A DNA stretch of 64,000 nucleotides. Source: Diphasiastrum complanatum (taxonomy: Eukaryota; Streptophyta; Lycopodiopsida; Lycopodiales; Lycopodiaceae). Position numbers and translations under genes: made by a program. Under the pieces are notes generated by a model. It ran no database searches. It was not told the DNA's origin and saw only the letters and a list, made by a program, of their open reading frames with translations. Shown piece by piece: positions 12,331 through 23,700 of this stretch (within the stretch, counting starts at the first letter, position 1; each line of letters starts with the position of its first letter). The DNA is taken from positions 18,732,149 through 18,796,148 of the forward strand of contig CM055106.1 in assembly GCA_029204225.1 (NCBI GenBank), in the 5' to 3' direction.

Positions 12331-12797
12331 CTAGGGCTCCCACGACAACACGGTTTCCTTGAAAATTACACTGAGTGACTTAGACAAAGCACAAGACTCA
12401 CAAACATGTTTGATGCCACTTAAGGAACTTGGAAGACCTATCACAACCTTCTTCCTAGCCATTACCTCCAATGACTTGAAGTTGAGGTGTCCCATCCTTT
12501 TATGCCAAAATCTCAAGCTTCCAAAGATGATGTGCACTTACCAACTTCCTTAAGAAGCTCATTGGTAACATTCATCTTTATCATGTGTAGAGCCTTCTTG
12601 GCCCTCTTGTCATACCTCACTTGATCTTGTTGTGTTGCTGGTCTCTCCTCCAAACCTACAACAATATCCAAAACATCATTCATCTCAAGAAGTGACTCCA
12701 TTCTCACTTTCCACAATGTATAGTTGCTTGAGGTAAGCCTATCATTGGCTTCCAACATGACTCCAATTGAGGTCAATGACCTGATCTTCTCTTTCAA
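12331..12797 (-). pseudogene. copia fragment, gag fused to pre-integrase by deletion
   Basis: On the minus strand the first 88 or so codons give a copia gag N-terminus (NYTLWKVRMESLL, then KKALHMIKMNVTNELLKEVG). At about 12535 this joins directly, in a shifted frame, to a GAG-pre-integrase segment (FWHKRMGHLNFKSLEVMARK ... CESCALSK). The rest of gag, the zinc knuckle and the protease are missing, so an internal deletion of roughly 1 kb made this junction. Its gag resembles the copies at 37556-38034 and 35761-37547. Confidence 0.8.
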
Positions 12798-13604
12798 CCT
12801 GTTTCAATGCACAAAGCACTCCTTTGGACAACAACAAATGCTATACTACAAATTTCATTAATGTGAAAAGGAGCACCTGTATTATTTTGCATATCTTGCT
12901 CAAAATATCTCTATTTAATTATTCAATTTGTAGTAGTCAAGATCAAAAATTTTTCAATGTATATTTTTCTAAATGCGACTTGGGGCTGGGAGCCTCCTTT
13001 GCGGTAATGTTCACGTACAATTCTTTGTTTTGGGTAGCGGACGGATATGGCTGCTTGCTCTTACTCTCACCAAAATGTTTTAGATTGATAAAATTTTCTC
13101 AAGATTATCTATAATTTCTTAAATTGGCAAAATCTCTTATCTAGAATCGTATAATATAAGCAATGTACTGTTAGCAACAAAAATATAAAAAAAATAAAGT
13201 AAAACACCGTCGCATGTGAATTGTAAGTCCATGTGTGAGTACTTGTTAATAAACTTCTACCATGGCATGTGTGTTATAAGACCATAAGTAGAAGCTTAAT
13301 AAGTTCTAAACTTCTAAACTAGAAAACTTAAGTTAGACAAAACTTAAGCTTAGATTATGCTACTTGTTTATCTTGTGATTATCTTGCTATTTCCTTGTAT
13401 TCCCTTTGGAAGGTGAATTGCTTGAGAGAAGGTCCTCAGGCCTCCTCTTGCCTCCGTTTCATAGGAATTTATTTGTGGTATGTTTTTTATGATTTATGCT
13501 TAGTTAGCTACAATCATTCTATTACTTCCCTTTGGGTGTTAGAAAGATTCAGTTTAATGGGTTTGCTAGATTGTAATTGTTGATTTTCCGAGCATCAGTT
13601 GGAA

Positions 13605-13607
<3 letters not shown>

Positions 13608-13693
<86 letters not shown>
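13608..13693. repeat. (CT)n microsatellite
   Basis: About 86 bases of uninterrupted CT. Confidence 0.98.
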
Positions 13694-13695
<2 letters not shown>

Positions 13696-14788
13696 GTAGC
13701 TCTTAAAAAGTGGACAAACCGGTCTATCACTATACTACAACCATGGATAGATCTAGAATAGCCATTGCACAAATAGATTTTACGTCCAACATTTACTCTT
13801 CTTCATTATATTGGATGGATGTCTAGGCATATTGAGCAAGGCTGGTGAAGTAAATTTATGGAGGGGCAGAATGACTCTTTCAAATCAATGGAGGAACAAA
13901 ATAAATTTTAGAACATGAATAAGGGTATAACAAAGCAAGTTCTTGGCCAAATCACTTGTGATACATTATTTGGGACATATTCGATGATTTAAGAAACGAT
14001 ATAATGATATACTCTAAGACATCTATAATAAAATTCAAATGGCTCACTTGTAGATGTTGTATACACAACTACTCCATCATTCCATAAGAAGTCTATAGGG
14101 TTGTTGGTTTTTGTGCTTCTAACACTCTCAAGGTGATGCCATTATGTATTCAAGTAAAGATGCTAGTTGACCATCCAACACCCATTAGAAGGCCGATGAG
14201 TATTGAGACACCATCTACATGAGAAGATCATCATGCTAATAGATCTACTAGAAGAAGCACGACCATATTCACAAATATGAACCAAGGCGACTAAAGAATT
14301 AAAATGAGGCTTCAAACAAATGGACAAAAACTAAGTTGACATGACATACATCATTCAATCTCAATGAAATACAACTGTCTTATTATTGAAATTGAGATGG
14401 TTATTTGGCTCACAAATTTATCAAACAGAATCAATAATTGCAACAAAACTATCATAGAGCTACTTGTGCTAGAAAGTCAAAATGTTATCACATGCTAATC
14501 TGACAGAGGGAGAATGTTGTCAAGTGGGAGTAGATTCCAACCATTGGCACAACCACCCCCCTCCCCCCCAACCATTTGTTAGATTTTCTGGCAACAAACT
14601 TGTCCTTTGCTTCATAAAACATGTGTAGTGATTCCAGCTCTCAAAATTGTGCATGGTGTCTCTCTTCACTCATTAAATCAACTATATTATATCAGTCACT
14701 ATCATTGAATTTCTCCAAACGGATAACTGAATCATAAGAGTAGTTGAATGCTTTAACAATGGAGTTTAGAAAATCAAATAATTTTAAG

Positions 14789-14862
14789 AGATTATTCACA
14801 CATGTAGCCTAGGTCTCTTTGGTGGAGATTATTTACACATGTAGCCTAGGTCTCTTTGGTGG
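14789..14862. repeat. 37-bp tandem duplication
   Basis: Two nearly identical copies (14789-14825, 14826-14862) contain cacatgtagcctaggtctc. Confidence 0.9.
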
Positions 14863-15218
14863 AAGGTTCACATGACAATGATAGTCCCTCTTTAAGTTGC
14901 ACATAAGTAATTTTTCTAGCCCAGTTCTAAATCCAAATAATGGACTCCAACTTCCAAGATTGAAAAGTACAAGGAAATGATCCAGCTCTAAACATCGATT
15001 TAGGTTGTTGCTTGTTCAAGTGGAGACAACAAACTCATGGATTGCCATTGAACTTGACGATCTTATGTCTCATCAACTTCTGATTTTGCATGCCTCCATG
15101 CTAGTCAATAAAGTAAAGGGCCAAAAAGAGGATGCAAATGGATTGTGCTTTTCTTTTGCAATTCACTTTTCAAAAATAGTTTGTCATATAGAGAGACAAA
15201 GGTCGGTGTACATGCATA

Positions 15219-15221
<3 letters not shown>

Positions 15222-15260
<39 letters not shown>

Positions 15261-15311
15261 GTAATAAACATTCATGTTACAAATGTATACGCTAAGTTTT
15301 TTCCTTTTCCT

Positions 15312-15379
<68 letters not shown>

Positions 15380-15392
15380 ACACACACACACC
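15222..15392. repeat. compound microsatellite (GT)n ... (GA)n(CA)n
   Basis: GT repeats at 15222-15258, then after 56 bases a GA run from about 15315 to 15376 that passes directly into CA repeats to 15392. Translated ORFs across it are Ser/Leu or Val/Cys artefacts. Confidence 0.97.
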
Positions 15393-16100
15393 TTTTCTTA
15401 AATTGGAGAATGCTTTTAAAAGAAACTAAAACTATCATGTAAAGTATGTCAATTTCTAGACATTTTTTGAGCGTTGACTTTCTCACAAACTTTCTTGACC
15501 TATTTGAACATTGCATATTTGCAAGGCAATGAGGCCACAATAGTATGCTAGGCATTGGATGGAAAAACACATTATTCTATGCTTCTCCACGATTGGAAAT
15601 AACCTCCAAACTTGCACACCATTGGATCCCAACACAAGGTTATGCGCCTCAAGATATTTGTGAGGGCCTCTCGCGTGGAGACAGTCGAAGCCCCACACTC
15701 AATAAAAGTGCGGCCTAGATTGTCTTATTGTGGAGACAAACCTTGTTATGAGTATTCACATATTCATGTGCGCACGCAAGGTTGCAATATTCTAGTCGGA
15801 TGTCAACTTCGTTGAGATTGCCATACACATAGTATTTGATATTGCCTTTGGTAAGTGGAATGCAAGGCCAAAAATACTCAAGAAAGTACAACCTATAAGT
15901 TGCTCCTCCTCCATGAACTAAAAGCAATTGAAAGGAGAGATGAATCAATCATTGACAAATAATACATACATGCGTGAAAGGAAGAAAGTGAAAGCCCAAA
16001 GTTAAAAATCAGGCCAAAAAATCTAACATGGTCTGAGGCCTCCTCCCCAAAAATAAAAAAAAAATTTGTAAGGCCAATGGACCGTGAAAGCATCAAGTAG

Positions 16101-16700
16101 CATAGGGGGGCTCGATGGGACTTAATGGCCCCGTACCTCTTTGGGTTAGATTAGCTGGATCTTTGACACGTGGTGTACTTGTCACTTGGATTGTGTTCAA
16201 CGTTTAATTGTGATAACGTGGCGAGATCTGAACGTTGGGGGTGAGATCCGACGGTGCCGAGATTTAATCACGTCGTGCTATCGAGATGCGGTCCATCTCT
16301 CGCATCTCAACGGCTAGAAATTATGTGAGGGGCTGTACCGTTAGATAAGACTATAGACGTTGAGATCTTGCCACGTTTTATGGAGATTGTCCGCTAGAAA
16401 TAATCCACGTCGTGGTATTTACACGTGGCAAGATCTGAGGGATAGGGGTTGAATGTGCGTGGTTGAAAGCCCTATCGCTCTCTGCTGCCAAGAATATGCA
16501 GAGCAGATTCCTAGGACCTGCCTGCGCGCCTCGTATCTGACGGCATCCGATGATTGGAGCACCGTCATCTCAACCGTTCAGATCTCTCCACGTTCTCGTC
16601 ACGGACCATTGATAGGAGTCCACATGGGCGAGGTGTCACGTGGCGGAAATCTAAATGGAAGGACGTAGATTGGCCCGTTCCATTAAGGCCCTGCCTCTCT
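16101..16700 (+). promoter_or_regulatory. candidate promoter region of the TGA bZIP gene
   Basis: The region upstream of the bZIP gene holds three perfect G-box cores CACGTG (16167-16172, 16422-16427, 16637-16642). The last two extend to CACGTGGC, the form bound by ABRE/G-box bZIP factors. TGACG, the half-site of TGA factors themselves, occurs at 16538-16542 and again at 16949-16953. Several copies of a cgttgagat/gccacgt-like block also occur, two of them inverted (about 16216-16237 against 16356-16375). Whether these work as regulators is inference from motif and position. Confidence 0.45.
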
Positions 16701-16724
16701 GCCGTCCACATGTGGCACGTCTCT

Positions 16725-16816
16725 CTCTCTCTCGCTCTCTTCGTTCGTCCTCGACTCCTCGTTTTGGTTCTGGTTTTCGTTTTTGTTTGTGCTTCTCGCT
16801 TTGGCTTTGGTTTTGT

Positions 16817-16854
<38 letters not shown>

Positions 16855-16865
16855 GGTTCATATTT

Positions 16866-16897
<32 letters not shown>

Positions 16898-17103
16898 ATC
16901 TGACTGATTGATGCGTGTGTGTGTGTCTGAACGATGCAACGCCATCACTGACGTAGACAATCAGAGATGAGAGAGAGAGAGAGGGGGGGGGGAGGTATGA
17001 TGGAGGGCGAGAGAGAGTAGCACAGTAGTAGAAAGGAAACGGTGGGCAACTCTGTATGCTCTTCTTCCCTTTTGAGCTCTCAGAAGACATTTGTTGCTAT
17101 CAC

Positions 17104-17152
<49 letters not shown>

Positions 17153-17270
17153 GGGGGGGGGGGGGGGCTGTGTGTGTGTGTAGTGGAGGGGGAGGAGTAG
17201 AAACGAAAACATGGGCGACTCTCGATGCTCGCTTTGAAGCTCTCAGTAATCATTTGCGATTGTCAGCAAG

Positions 17271-17318
<48 letters not shown>

Positions 17319-17407
17319 TGTGTGTGAGTGAGTGAGAACACGAGCAGTAGAAAGAAAAAGATTGGCGGCTCTGGATACTTGCTTTGAAGCTCTTAGTAAA
17401 TATTTGC

Positions 17408-17446
<39 letters not shown>

Positions 17447-17470
17447 AGGGAGAGAGGGGGGGGGGGGAAG
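16725..17470. repeat. cluster of CT/GT/GA microsatellites upstream of the bZIP start
   Basis: CT at about 16820-16851, GT at about 16872-16897, GA at 16969-16983, GA at about 17105-17149 followed by a G run, GA at about 17274-17316, and GA at about 17413-17440 followed by G runs. The blocks between GA tracts repeat a common text (gctttgaagctctcagta), so the array arose by duplication of a unit of roughly 150-170 bp. GA tracts in plant 5' leaders can bind BPC/GAGA-type proteins. Confidence 0.9.
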
Positions 17471-17650
17471 TGGATAGTGTCCTGAGGATTGAGGGGAATC
17501 ATGGTTGGTGATTGAGAGTACACGAGAAGAGCCGCCGCGGGAGCTTCAGATGGAAGGAGAAGCGAATCAGTTTTGTGGGTAGTGAGGATTGGTGAGAGAG
17601 AGGGATGATGGGGGTGGAGGTGTTAGGTGCTTTGTGAGTGAGAAACGTCG

Positions 17651-17677
17651 TTATTTTCTTTTCTTTCCTGCCCACAG
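17651..17677 (+). other. possible splice acceptor of a 5'UTR intron
   Basis: A pyrimidine-rich stretch ends in cctgcccacag at 17667-17677, 35 bases before the chosen ATG, with the form of a plant 3' splice site. An intron in the leader would explain it; the donor is not obvious. Confidence 0.35.
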
Positions 17678-17705
17678 AGTTTTCTTCGTCGGCTTCCCGA
17701 CTGCC

Positions 17706-17732
17706 ATGGGAGATGGATTCCCATCACTATAA
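17706..17732 (+). CDS. overlapping upstream ORF (8 codons)
   Basis: The ATG at 17706-17708 sits in a strong context (G at -3, G at +4) seven bases before the chosen bZIP start and in another frame. It ends at the TAA at 17730-17732, inside the bZIP coding region. A ribosome using it would pass the main start, so it could lower translation of the bZIP protein. This holds only if the transcript includes 17706. Confidence 0.4.
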   Translation: MGDGFPSL

Positions 17733-20700
17733 CGTGCAGACTCATTACAGGTCAGCTTACAGACTCCGGGATTTGAATCTTCTCTGGACCTTGTGGGTAT
17801 CCTTTTGATTCTGATGCTTTGCTAAAACAAGCCGTCAAATCCTTTTCCTTAGAATTTCCATGCCCGGTCGTAAAGTCGAGGCATAGAGACCCAGCTAAAG
17901 TACTCCAGAATGTTAACAGGTTGTAGCTTAGAGCTGTGACTCCTGTTTTTGACACAACTGCAGTCCTTAGTTCACTAGTTTGTGCAGCATATGTGCAAAA
18001 GCGTAGATTCAACCCACCAAAGAGTAAGCCTTAACTGACCTTGTTCTCAATAGGTAAGAGTTACCATTCTTTTATCATCCATGCCATCATCCAGGGTATT
18101 AGGATCACGTTTACCTAGCTTGTGCAGGTTGAGTGGTCTGTTTTCTGGATCACAAGTATAGGATTCTTTGTTGGGAGCTGCAAGAAAGCAGTGATCAAAA
18201 AAGGGTTTTCTGAATACTTCAAAAGTGCAGGGAACAAATTCAAGAGCATGTGACACTTACGCATTTCAAAAGATGTTGTTGCAAAAGTGATACATACATT
18301 TCAGGTTCTTAAAAGATACTTCCACCAATGAAAAAAAATGAACGGGAAACACAGTTCTTACTAAATCTGACGCTTAGGGCAGTGTACTAGCACTGTCAGG
18401 TTTTGTTGTTAGTTCATTCTTCTCAGCTTGCGACATTTTTCAGCTGACTATTTTGCAATATGAAGTATTTCTCTGTACTTTGATAAGGTTTTTGGTATAT
18501 GTTCGACTTTATGGATGTCTTTCAGCCCGAATGGGAAGAGGAAATATCTTTATCCTTCTAATGTGACTTGTCATTATGTTGAAAAATACTACTTAAGCTG
18601 TGCGTCAGAATAGAAAATTCGATCTTAATGGTTCATGGCCATTGACTATTGTAAAAGTGGTGGCAAACGTAGTACCGCCTGTTTGATTTGAAGCGTATCT
18701 TCTATTTGTGCAGAGGTTTTCAGCCAAAAGAAGCTGAAGTGTTCCATTTTTCTGCATACGAGCAGCCATCTAGAATCCTTCCTGACTTCAAGTTCGGAAT
18801 TGCAGAAAGTCGTAAGTTTCAAAACTTTCTTGGATGGTAATACATCTCTTGTGCTAGACGAAGTGAAACGATATAAGATCTATTTCCATCTGGTGCATTA
18901 CAGTAAGTGCAGGTCTGCCAAATTACTCTTTTATAAATTTCTACAGTGAGAAAGCTAGTGGTATTCTTATCTTACGAATTTTGGTTGCTTCATAGATGCT
19001 AAACCAGTGGTAGGTATATGTCTTTCACATAGGCTCCGCAATGTAACTTTCATTGTTTAAAGATATCATCTGTGTATATCGAAAATGTTCTTGTTGGGAT
19101 AGATGCATAGAGTCTAGAATTGTTACTTGGTTGTTCTCCGTGGTTGGAGTCACTCTTGATAAGATGCATAAGGATGTTCGGGAATGGAAAGGAGAAGGGA
19201 GATGATCACGTTTGTGTCAAATTGATTGTGAACCAATGAGTGTGTTAGTGTCAAATGAAGTCGGGGTTTGAACTGTAAGAAAAGCAACCAAGGAAGAATG
19301 CTTTCTGTAATGTTGGTTTGTTGGCTCTGGGTGTTGCATTTCCCAGCCAAAATGATTAGTGATATGAAGTTGAGGCAAGCTTGCATTGCAGTCTTCATTA
19401 CAAGTTAGTCGCAATCGAGACTCTTTTTTGCTGGCGGATTAGTGCAGGAGGCAAGGAATGATGAGTTTTTAAGTAAATGGAATCCTCTTCCTTTAGATCA
19501 TCTTCACGTGCTCACACTACATCTGAATTGCACAAGTGTTTTTGAAGCTTACCTAACCCCTGGGCCCTTGAGTGGCCTTTATGTCCTGCTACATCTTAAA
19601 TTTTGTTTTCACCTGTGTAATAACATGTATTTGCAGTTAAGGCGATAACTGTCTTGAACTTTAGTAGGAGAGCCATGAAACACAAACTCTTAAAGCTGGG
19701 TGTCATTCTAATATTCATATCTAAGGCATTACTTTTTCTGTTAACTTTTCTTGAAATAAAACCTGGTCTACCTAGAAAGGCTTTGATTAAATCTCCATGT
19801 GAAGCAGTACTGAACAGGAAAATAATGACCTTTTCATCTAACCATGCTCAAGGGATAAATGTATATTTTTCGATTGGCTAGAGAGGTTTGTTATGAACTT
19901 ATGAGATGCATGGCATCTTGTCATGTGGGTTAGATTTTTCATGGGACTATCTTTTGCTGTCAGACTTAAACGTTACTTTTGGGTTTAAAATTAAGAGATA
20001 CTTTCCATGAGACTGTCTTGTAGTGTCTCGAAGTATCAGTAATGAATCTGCAGTGAAGAGGTTCAAGGTAGGTTTTGAATTCACCATGTTCAGAATCTCC
20101 ACGTTCAAAATGTTTGTCTTTTTGTCCATCGATATCGTTCACTTGTTGCTAGCTTATGAAATGTCTCTGATAGAGCAGTGTCGCTTATCCACCCACATCT
20201 AATGTTCCTTTTTGATCATTAGGAGTCATATTCATCAATTGAAACATTATCGGAATTTACTTATGCATATGTTGTAATTGGTGACTTGCCTAACCGAAAT
20301 TGGGAACAAGAATCAAGATAAGGTCCAAAATCCAGATTCAAATTACAGATGGCAGCAGCTGGATTTGATGGAAAAAGGTTAAAACTATATAAAAGAAATT
20401 TCTTGATTCTGGAAATTTGATCATAATTCAAATCATCAATGATTTGAAGAACCTATCTGTCATTAAGAAAGCTCGTTTGCCAGTAAACTCTGATAGTGAA
20501 TCTTTACTTTACAGATGGGATTTCCATAGCTTTTTTTTAGTTGGGGCCCAAGAAGTTAAAGACTATTGAAGGACCATACATCAACATGACATTAATGTGT
20601 GAGAAAGTTGGAAGTGTTTTTCATTGACATTATCAAATAGAAACAGTCATTGTAGATGATGTTTGCTTTCCTAACAAGCCTTCTTGGATGGTGTTGTGCC

Positions 20701-23700
20701 ATCCTTTTTAAGGAAGATAGAACTACCTTTGTTTTGTTGTGAGATAATGATGTTATTTGTCCCTTTGGTTTCTGTATTCTATTTTTGGACTAAGCGAAGA
20801 TGCTCATGTAGAGTTTCGCTTCTCGGTTTGCTTGGTACAGGGGCTCTTTCAAACCCCCAACTGACTCTCAATGCTGTAGCATCAAGAACAAATACCCTTG
20901 ATTGTCGTAAGACGGTGAGAGGATAGCAAGAATCATAATTGCTTTGATTGGCATAGCTGGGTTGCTTGTTAAGAAACTTTCATGCTGACATATTATCTAC
21001 CTTGTCCATTTATATTTGTAACTAACAAGAGTTCTGGTCTCAGGTCACAACAGCAAGCGTTGACTTGCAATCTGCAAAATACACTTCTCTTGAGAGGGAC
21101 ACTCAAAAGAGCAGCAACTCTCCCAATATTGGACATCCAGAAAACTGGGGCGACCCTCACATGGCTGATAACAGTCCTAGGACAGAAACTTCTACTGAGA
21201 TTGAGGGTGATGGAAAGGTCTGTAGAGACAGATAACTTGTGGCTGATTTCGTTTTTCTTGATTCTCTCTACTGAAGCTCAAGATGAATTCAAAATTTTAA
21301 GTTCTCATGATTGTCCACTTTTATTGCTGTAAGCATCAATCCAGTATGGTAACTGTAATGATCAGACCAGAAATTCTTTCAATGCCCCAAGTTACTGGCA
21401 TAATTCTTACCTTTATGGAAAATCTTCAGAGAAGTGGGCAAAATCATCGAAGCATGGGCATCTCAACAGATTCTGACCTTGTGGCTACAAAGATAGGAGA
21501 CTCGAAGGTGCAGTTATTTATTTGTGATGTAGATTTCTGTTCAAAGTTCATGTCGATGATCCCTGAACTAGTGTGTCTCGATGATCCACCTTTCAATTAA
21601 CCACTAGACATTTTTCTTTTTCATTGCATTTGTCAGATGGTCTTGTTTTTTGACTAAATTCAAGGTAGTTTTTCTTAAAGCTGTAATAGGTATGCTTGAG
21701 ATTATGTCTAGATAATCGATATTGTTAATTGCTTGAAACCTTGCTAGACAAAGCACAACACTTCAAAATAAGAGCTACGTCAGATGACAACTCCCTCTTA
21801 AAATAAAAGCTACTTCAGATGACAACTCCCTCTAGGTCTATATTCATTACCATGTCTACAGACATTATCAAGCTTTTGGTTTTAGGCTAACAAGCTTAAA
21901 TATATCAGTCCTAATGCACAGATCATAACTTCAATAAGATGCATTATACTACTGAGAATTTGAGTGCATGGAGGGTACTGTACGATAAGCTTTTCATGAT
22001 TTAGCATGGATTGTTTTCTCTTCTCGTATGAGATTCTCTTGAGTATGTTAATTTTACATGATTCTTTGTTTCTAACACAGACACTCAGACGACTTGCACA
22101 GAATCGAGAGGCTGCACGCAAGAGCCGTCTGAGAAAGAAGGTAGGTTTTACTGAACTGAATTTTATGTTGCTACTTATCTTGTATGTTCTGATTCAAAGA
22201 CTTTCAAGAGATTTTGACAAATTTTGATCAAGTTTGTTGTTCTTCAATCCAGGCATATGTCCAGCAGTTGGAATCCAGTCGCATGAAGTTGAGCCAATTA
22301 GAGCAGGAACTCCAGCGTGCACGGCAGCAGGTGAAAGACATTTTAAATAATAAGTGTATTTTTTTAATTGCTACCGATTGATCGAGCAACTAACCTTAGT
22401 TCCTTGTTAACTATAATGTTGAACCATAGTTCTGTAGTATATGATACATGCATGTATAAAAAGGTTTGTTCTGTATGTTTTTGATTTTTTTTGTTAAATA
22501 CATTAGAGATGTATCCTATTGTCTTTTATATTTACACCCCCGCAGCCCCTTTAATGCATTCACGATTCATCCCAGCTGCCTGATTGGGGAAACTTGGAAG
22601 TTTGGTTGATCTCAGGCATCAAACCACAGCTCTGTAGCTTCAAATGCTGGAATCACCGGATCACCGAGATGGAATTGCTGGAATGGAATGGATCATTAGT
22701 TTCCAGAATCGCTGGAATGTAATGGATTGTTACTTGCTGGAATTGCTGGGCTGGAATGGATTGCTGGAATCTGTAGCTTCCATGGGTTGCAAATCCATTA
22801 GGAGTGGAAACAACTGTCCCAGCAAAAAGTAACAAGCCCAACGAATTGGAATAATGAGCCCTAATGAGCCTTAATCTTATTTTTAATAACTTGGTATGTA
22901 CAGAACGGAGTACATTCCATATGTACAGAATGACACGTTCGGTGCCGTTTGGCACAGAAGAGGTTTCCATAATTTGAACACTTAAGGGAAACTTGACCCG
23001 TGTTTTCCGTTTTGACTCTTATCCAATCCAGAACAGATGTTTGTAAGCTAAATTTTTGAAAGAATAAGAAATGGTGATTCAGTGTGCACGTGCACGTGTT
23101 TCATTTCATGCAGGTACTTTCGTTGAGAAGGTTTGTCTCTCTCTCTCTCTCGCGCGTGCGCGCGCGCGGGGGCGCGAGCGTGCGCGCGTTCACACACACA
23201 TCTATTACTGCCTCAGAGAATATTGTCAAGTTAACTTGATTGTATAAGCTTCTGATCATAAAGGCTGTTGAACAAATTTTTTTCACAGATCAACCATTTT
23301 GTTTAGATTGTGCTAAAAATTATTGCTGTCAAATTGTTATCTATTTTATTGAAGCATCATTTTTGTAATTTAAGTGTTAACTTTACTTTGTTGAAGGGTT
23401 TCAATCTGGGTGGATACACGAATGATCCTGCTCATTTCTCTACTGGAGTAAACAATGTAAATGGGACCCTCAATCCTGGTAAGTTGTACCTGCTTTTTGA
23501 TGTTAGTTAAACTCTTAGATGAATATTCACTGCGGTTCTGAAATGGAACATGTCTGCTAAGCATCATTGAAAGAATGTGCACATCGTGAATTTGAATTGT
23601 TTGCACGTGCTTATTATGCAGCTTCAAAACTTGATGCACATAACTAGGGCGTAAGAACAGTGTCCGGATCAGGACTGCATAATTGACACAGCTTTCTGTA

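Larger units (their letters stand above)
12798..16100. other. non-coding interval with simple repeats
   Basis: I see no coding sequence with recognisable content. Short ORFs here are accidental or run through microsatellites. The named repeats inside it are listed separately. Some stretches (about 13950-14500) may be very decayed retroelement DNA, but I could not match a domain. Confidence 0.4.

Noticed and set aside
15005-15570. ORFs across the GT/GA/CA compound repeat
   Set aside because: Their composition is set by the repeats.
16554-17331. Several overlapping ORFs of 80-135 codons on both strands upstream of the bZIP gene
   Set aside because: They read through CT, GT and GA repeats and have no domain; the region looks like promoter/leader DNA.
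20982-21600. Two ORFs of 97-116 codons in other frames across bZIP exons 4 and 5
   Set aside because: The spliced bZIP frame with GT-AG borders explains this DNA; these frames run through introns.
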